Origin: Wenzhouxiangella sp.
GTDB lineage: Bacteria > Pseudomonadota > Gammaproteobacteria > Xanthomonadales > Wenzhouxiangellaceae
Direction: 5' to 3'
Assembly (NCBI GenBank): GCA_007123575.1
Contig: SKKV01000120.1
Span: 1 to 7,682, forward strand
DNA: 7,682 bases
In this document: positions 6,103 to 7,682 of the stretch, piece by piece
Layout of the letters: each line of letters opens with the position of its first letter
How positions within the stretch are numbered: position 1 is the first letter of the stretch
Notes under the pieces: generated by a model
Told to the model about the DNA's origin: nothing
Database searches by the model: none
What the model saw: the letters and a program-made list of their open reading frames with translations, nothing else
Translations under genes and position numbers: made by a program

Positions 6103-7682
6103 TTATCCGCGCAGCTCAGCCTGTCGCTGCTGCCAAAATTCAGCGGCTTCATCATGTCCTTGCGCAGGCTCCAATTGATGCCAGTCGTTGTAAAGACGAA
6201 CCAACACTGCAACAGCAAGTGCCTGATGATGCCGAAATGGCCCCGGCAGCTCGGCCTCCAGCAAATCGCGGAAATCCTCAACGACTTGCGCTGCCGTTGC
6301 GAAGTCCTGCTGTATTCGCAACACGTCGAAGTACTGCTTCAGAACATCCAAAGTCTGAACCGACTCGCGAGCCTCAATCTTCAGCGTCTTGTTGAGCGCT
6401 TGGTCAATCAGCTCGCGGGCCTCGTCACCCTGTCCCGTTCTGGCAAGATTGACGGCGTGTCGGCTAGCGACGGCGAGGGTGCGATAGTTGTCGGGCCCAA
6501 GCACATCCGTCAGCACTGCAACAGCCGAGCCGGTCAAGGCCAGGGCTTCATCGTACTGCCCGCCCTCGACCAATGCCAGGGCCAGTGCTTGCGCGGCATA
6601 CTGGGTGTCGGCGTGGGCCTGGCCGAGCACGGCAAGGCGGCGCTGATAAACCTCTCGGGTCAGTGGCAGCGCCCGGTCAAGATCGCCCTCCTGCAGGTGC
6701 ATCGAACCCAGATTCACCATGTACAAAAGCGTTGCCGGATGATCCCGGCCGCGGCTGGCAACGGAGGCATCAATTCCGCGCTGCATCAGCTCGACGGCAG
6801 CTTCCACATCGCCGCCAAAATACCGTGCGATGGCCAGGGCATTGATGGAGGCCAGGGTATCCGGATGTTGCTCGCCCAGCACATCCATGCGCGCAGCCAG
6901 CACGCGCTCGAACATGGCGACGGCTTCCTCGCTGCGCTCGGTGCCGAACAAGCCTACCGCCAGGTTGTGGCGGGTCGACAGGGCACGCGGATGGTTTTCG
7001 TCGTCCAGTTCCCGCCAGCCGTCCAGGGCCTCGGTCAGCAAGGCGTAGGCCTGCTCGCGTTCGCCGCCAAGATCAATCAGCGTGTTGGCCAGGCTGTCGG
7101 CCTGCATGAGTGTTTCTCGATGATTGGGGGCCAAGCCCGCGCGGGCCCTGGCCAGCAATGACTCCCCCAGCGCCCTTGCCTGCTGCGGGTCTCCGCCCTC
7201 ACGCACGGCGACACTGAAGCGACGGCCCGAGGCCAGGGTGTCCGGGTCGTCTGCACCGAGCAGCTCTTCGCGCGCCTGCCAGGCCTGCTGAAAGTGGACA
7301 GCAGCCTGCTCGTAGATCCCCCAGCGCAGGTAAACCTCGGCCAGGCTGTGGCGGAGCGCGGCGTGGCTGGCCGGGCTCGAGGCCAGCTCACGGTCCATTC
7401 GACGCTCGGCCGGTTGCAGCACGGTTTCGACCAGCCTGGCGCGCAGGACATCCACCGGGCTTGCCGCGTCGATGATGCGATTGAGGACGATCAAGTCGGC
7501 GTCCGCCTGTTCCCCTGATCCGGCAGCCTGACGCAACCCCAGCAACAGGCCTTCGGCCATTTCATCCGGCGCCATGTCGGCCAGCAGGCCCTGCTGCAGC
7601 TCGGTCACGGTCTGGGCGGTGGCGGCAGATTGCTCGGCGCGCTCCCGGTCAGCCGAGGCCTGGACCCAGAGCGCGCTGATCA
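6103..7682 (-). CDS. Kinesin-light-chain-type TPR protein, probably C-terminal half of a membrane Ser/Thr kinase (5' end outside window)
   Basis: The frame is open from the window edge to TAA at 6105-6103, giving 525 visible residues. A GTG at 7608 could be mistaken for a start, but coding continues upstream as ISALWVQASADRERAEQSAA and then TAQTVTELQQGLLADM. That stretch matches the segment that follows the transmembrane helix in bacterial Pkn-type Ser/Thr kinases with C-terminal TPRs, so the kinase domain and the membrane span should lie beyond 7682. About seven or eight repeats of roughly 42 residues follow, of the kinesin-light-chain type. The connectors recur as LLGADDPDTLAS, LAPNHRETLM, DDENHPRALST, VLGEQHPDTLAS, SRGRDHPATLLY, VLGQAHADTQYA and VLGPDNYRTLAV. 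The C-terminus is a charged helix (EAAEFWQQRQAELRG). The TPR part would bind partner proteins; if the topology is usual, it is periplasmic. The next gene encodes an exported protein only 23 bp away, a possible partner. The TPR call is firm; the kinase is inferred from the boundary motif. Confidence 0.85.
   Translation of the reverse strand, partial: ISALWVQASADRERAEQSAATAQTVTELQQGLLADMAPDEMAEGLLLGLRQAAGSGEQADADLIVLNRIIDAASPVDVLRARLVETVLQPAERRMDRELASSPASHAALRHSLAEVYLRWGIYEQAAVHFQQAWQAREELLGADDPDTLASGRRFSVAVREGGDPQQARALGESLLARARAGLAPNHRETLMQADSLANTLIDLGGEREQAYALLTEALDGWRELDDENHPRALSTRHNLAVGLFGTERSEEAVAMFERVLAARMDVLGEQHPDTLASINALAIARYFGGDVEAAVELMQRGIDASVASRGRDHPATLLYMVNLGSMHLQEGDLDRALPLTREVYQRRLAVLGQAHADTQYAAQALALALVEGGQYDEALALTGSAVAVLTDVLGPDNYRTLAVASRHAVNLARTGQGDEARELIDQALNKTLKIEARESVQTLDVLKQYFDVLRIQQDFATAAQVVEDFRDLLEAELPGPFRHHQALAVAVLVRLYNDWHQLEPAQGHDEAAEFWQQRQAELRG

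Noticed and set aside
6049..7161. Long plus-strand open frame of 370 codons
   Set aside because: It is antisense to the TPR gene. The peptide is rich in Gln, His and Gly, as expected from the reverse complement of Leu/Ala-rich TPR codons, and it has no domain or export signal that I can see.
1..7682. Search for CRISPR arrays, tRNA genes, insertion-sequence ends and tandem DNA repeats
   Set aside because: I saw no regularly spaced repeats, cloverleaf patterns, transposase motifs or flanking inverted repeats. The only periodic signal is the TPR coding periodicity.

Overview
The window looks like chromosomal DNA of a GC-rich Gram-negative bacterium, probably a gammaproteobacterium near the Xanthomonadales/Wenzhouxiangella-type lineages. 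This placement is inferred from G/C-rich third codon positions, a lipobox lipoprotein, a TonB-dependent receptor remnant, a pirin, and a kinesin-light-chain-type TPR protein of the kind fused to membrane Ser/Thr kinases. No rRNA, tRNA, CRISPR array or insertion sequence is visible.

Left part (1-2010): the 3' end of an unrecognised plus-strand gene stops 11 bp before a convergent 338-residue lipoprotein that resembles the DUF6607 family. Head-to-head with that lipoprotein is an internal piece of a TonB-dependent outer-membrane receptor. It keeps some beta-barrel sequence but has no signal peptide, no plug and no barrel end, so it reads as a decayed gene. The pair suggests a former uptake locus (possibly iron/heme) of which only the lipoprotein is intact.

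Middle (2007-5169): a 720-residue exported protein starts on the stop codon of the receptor remnant (ATGA overlap). It appears to be a two-enzyme fusion: an N-terminal TIM-barrel glycoside-hydrolase-like domain (candidate acid/base in a GNE motif, candidate nucleophile in VQE) and a C-terminal LpqC/PHB-depolymerase-like esterase with a full Ser-Asp-His triad. This is the most interesting gene in the window. A pirin gene converges on it. Pirin seems to have its own promoter, whose -10 box lies inside a perfect palindrome.

Right part (5170-7682), all minus strand: a TPR protein that continues past the window edge (almost certainly the C-terminal half of a membrane Ser/Thr kinase) is followed after 23 bp by a small exported protein of unknown function, likely in one transcript. 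Downstream, between this pair and pirin, lies a small ORF with a helical, acidic DPE...GL..EE motif. Its natural ATG appears to be put out of frame by one extra A in a five-A run.
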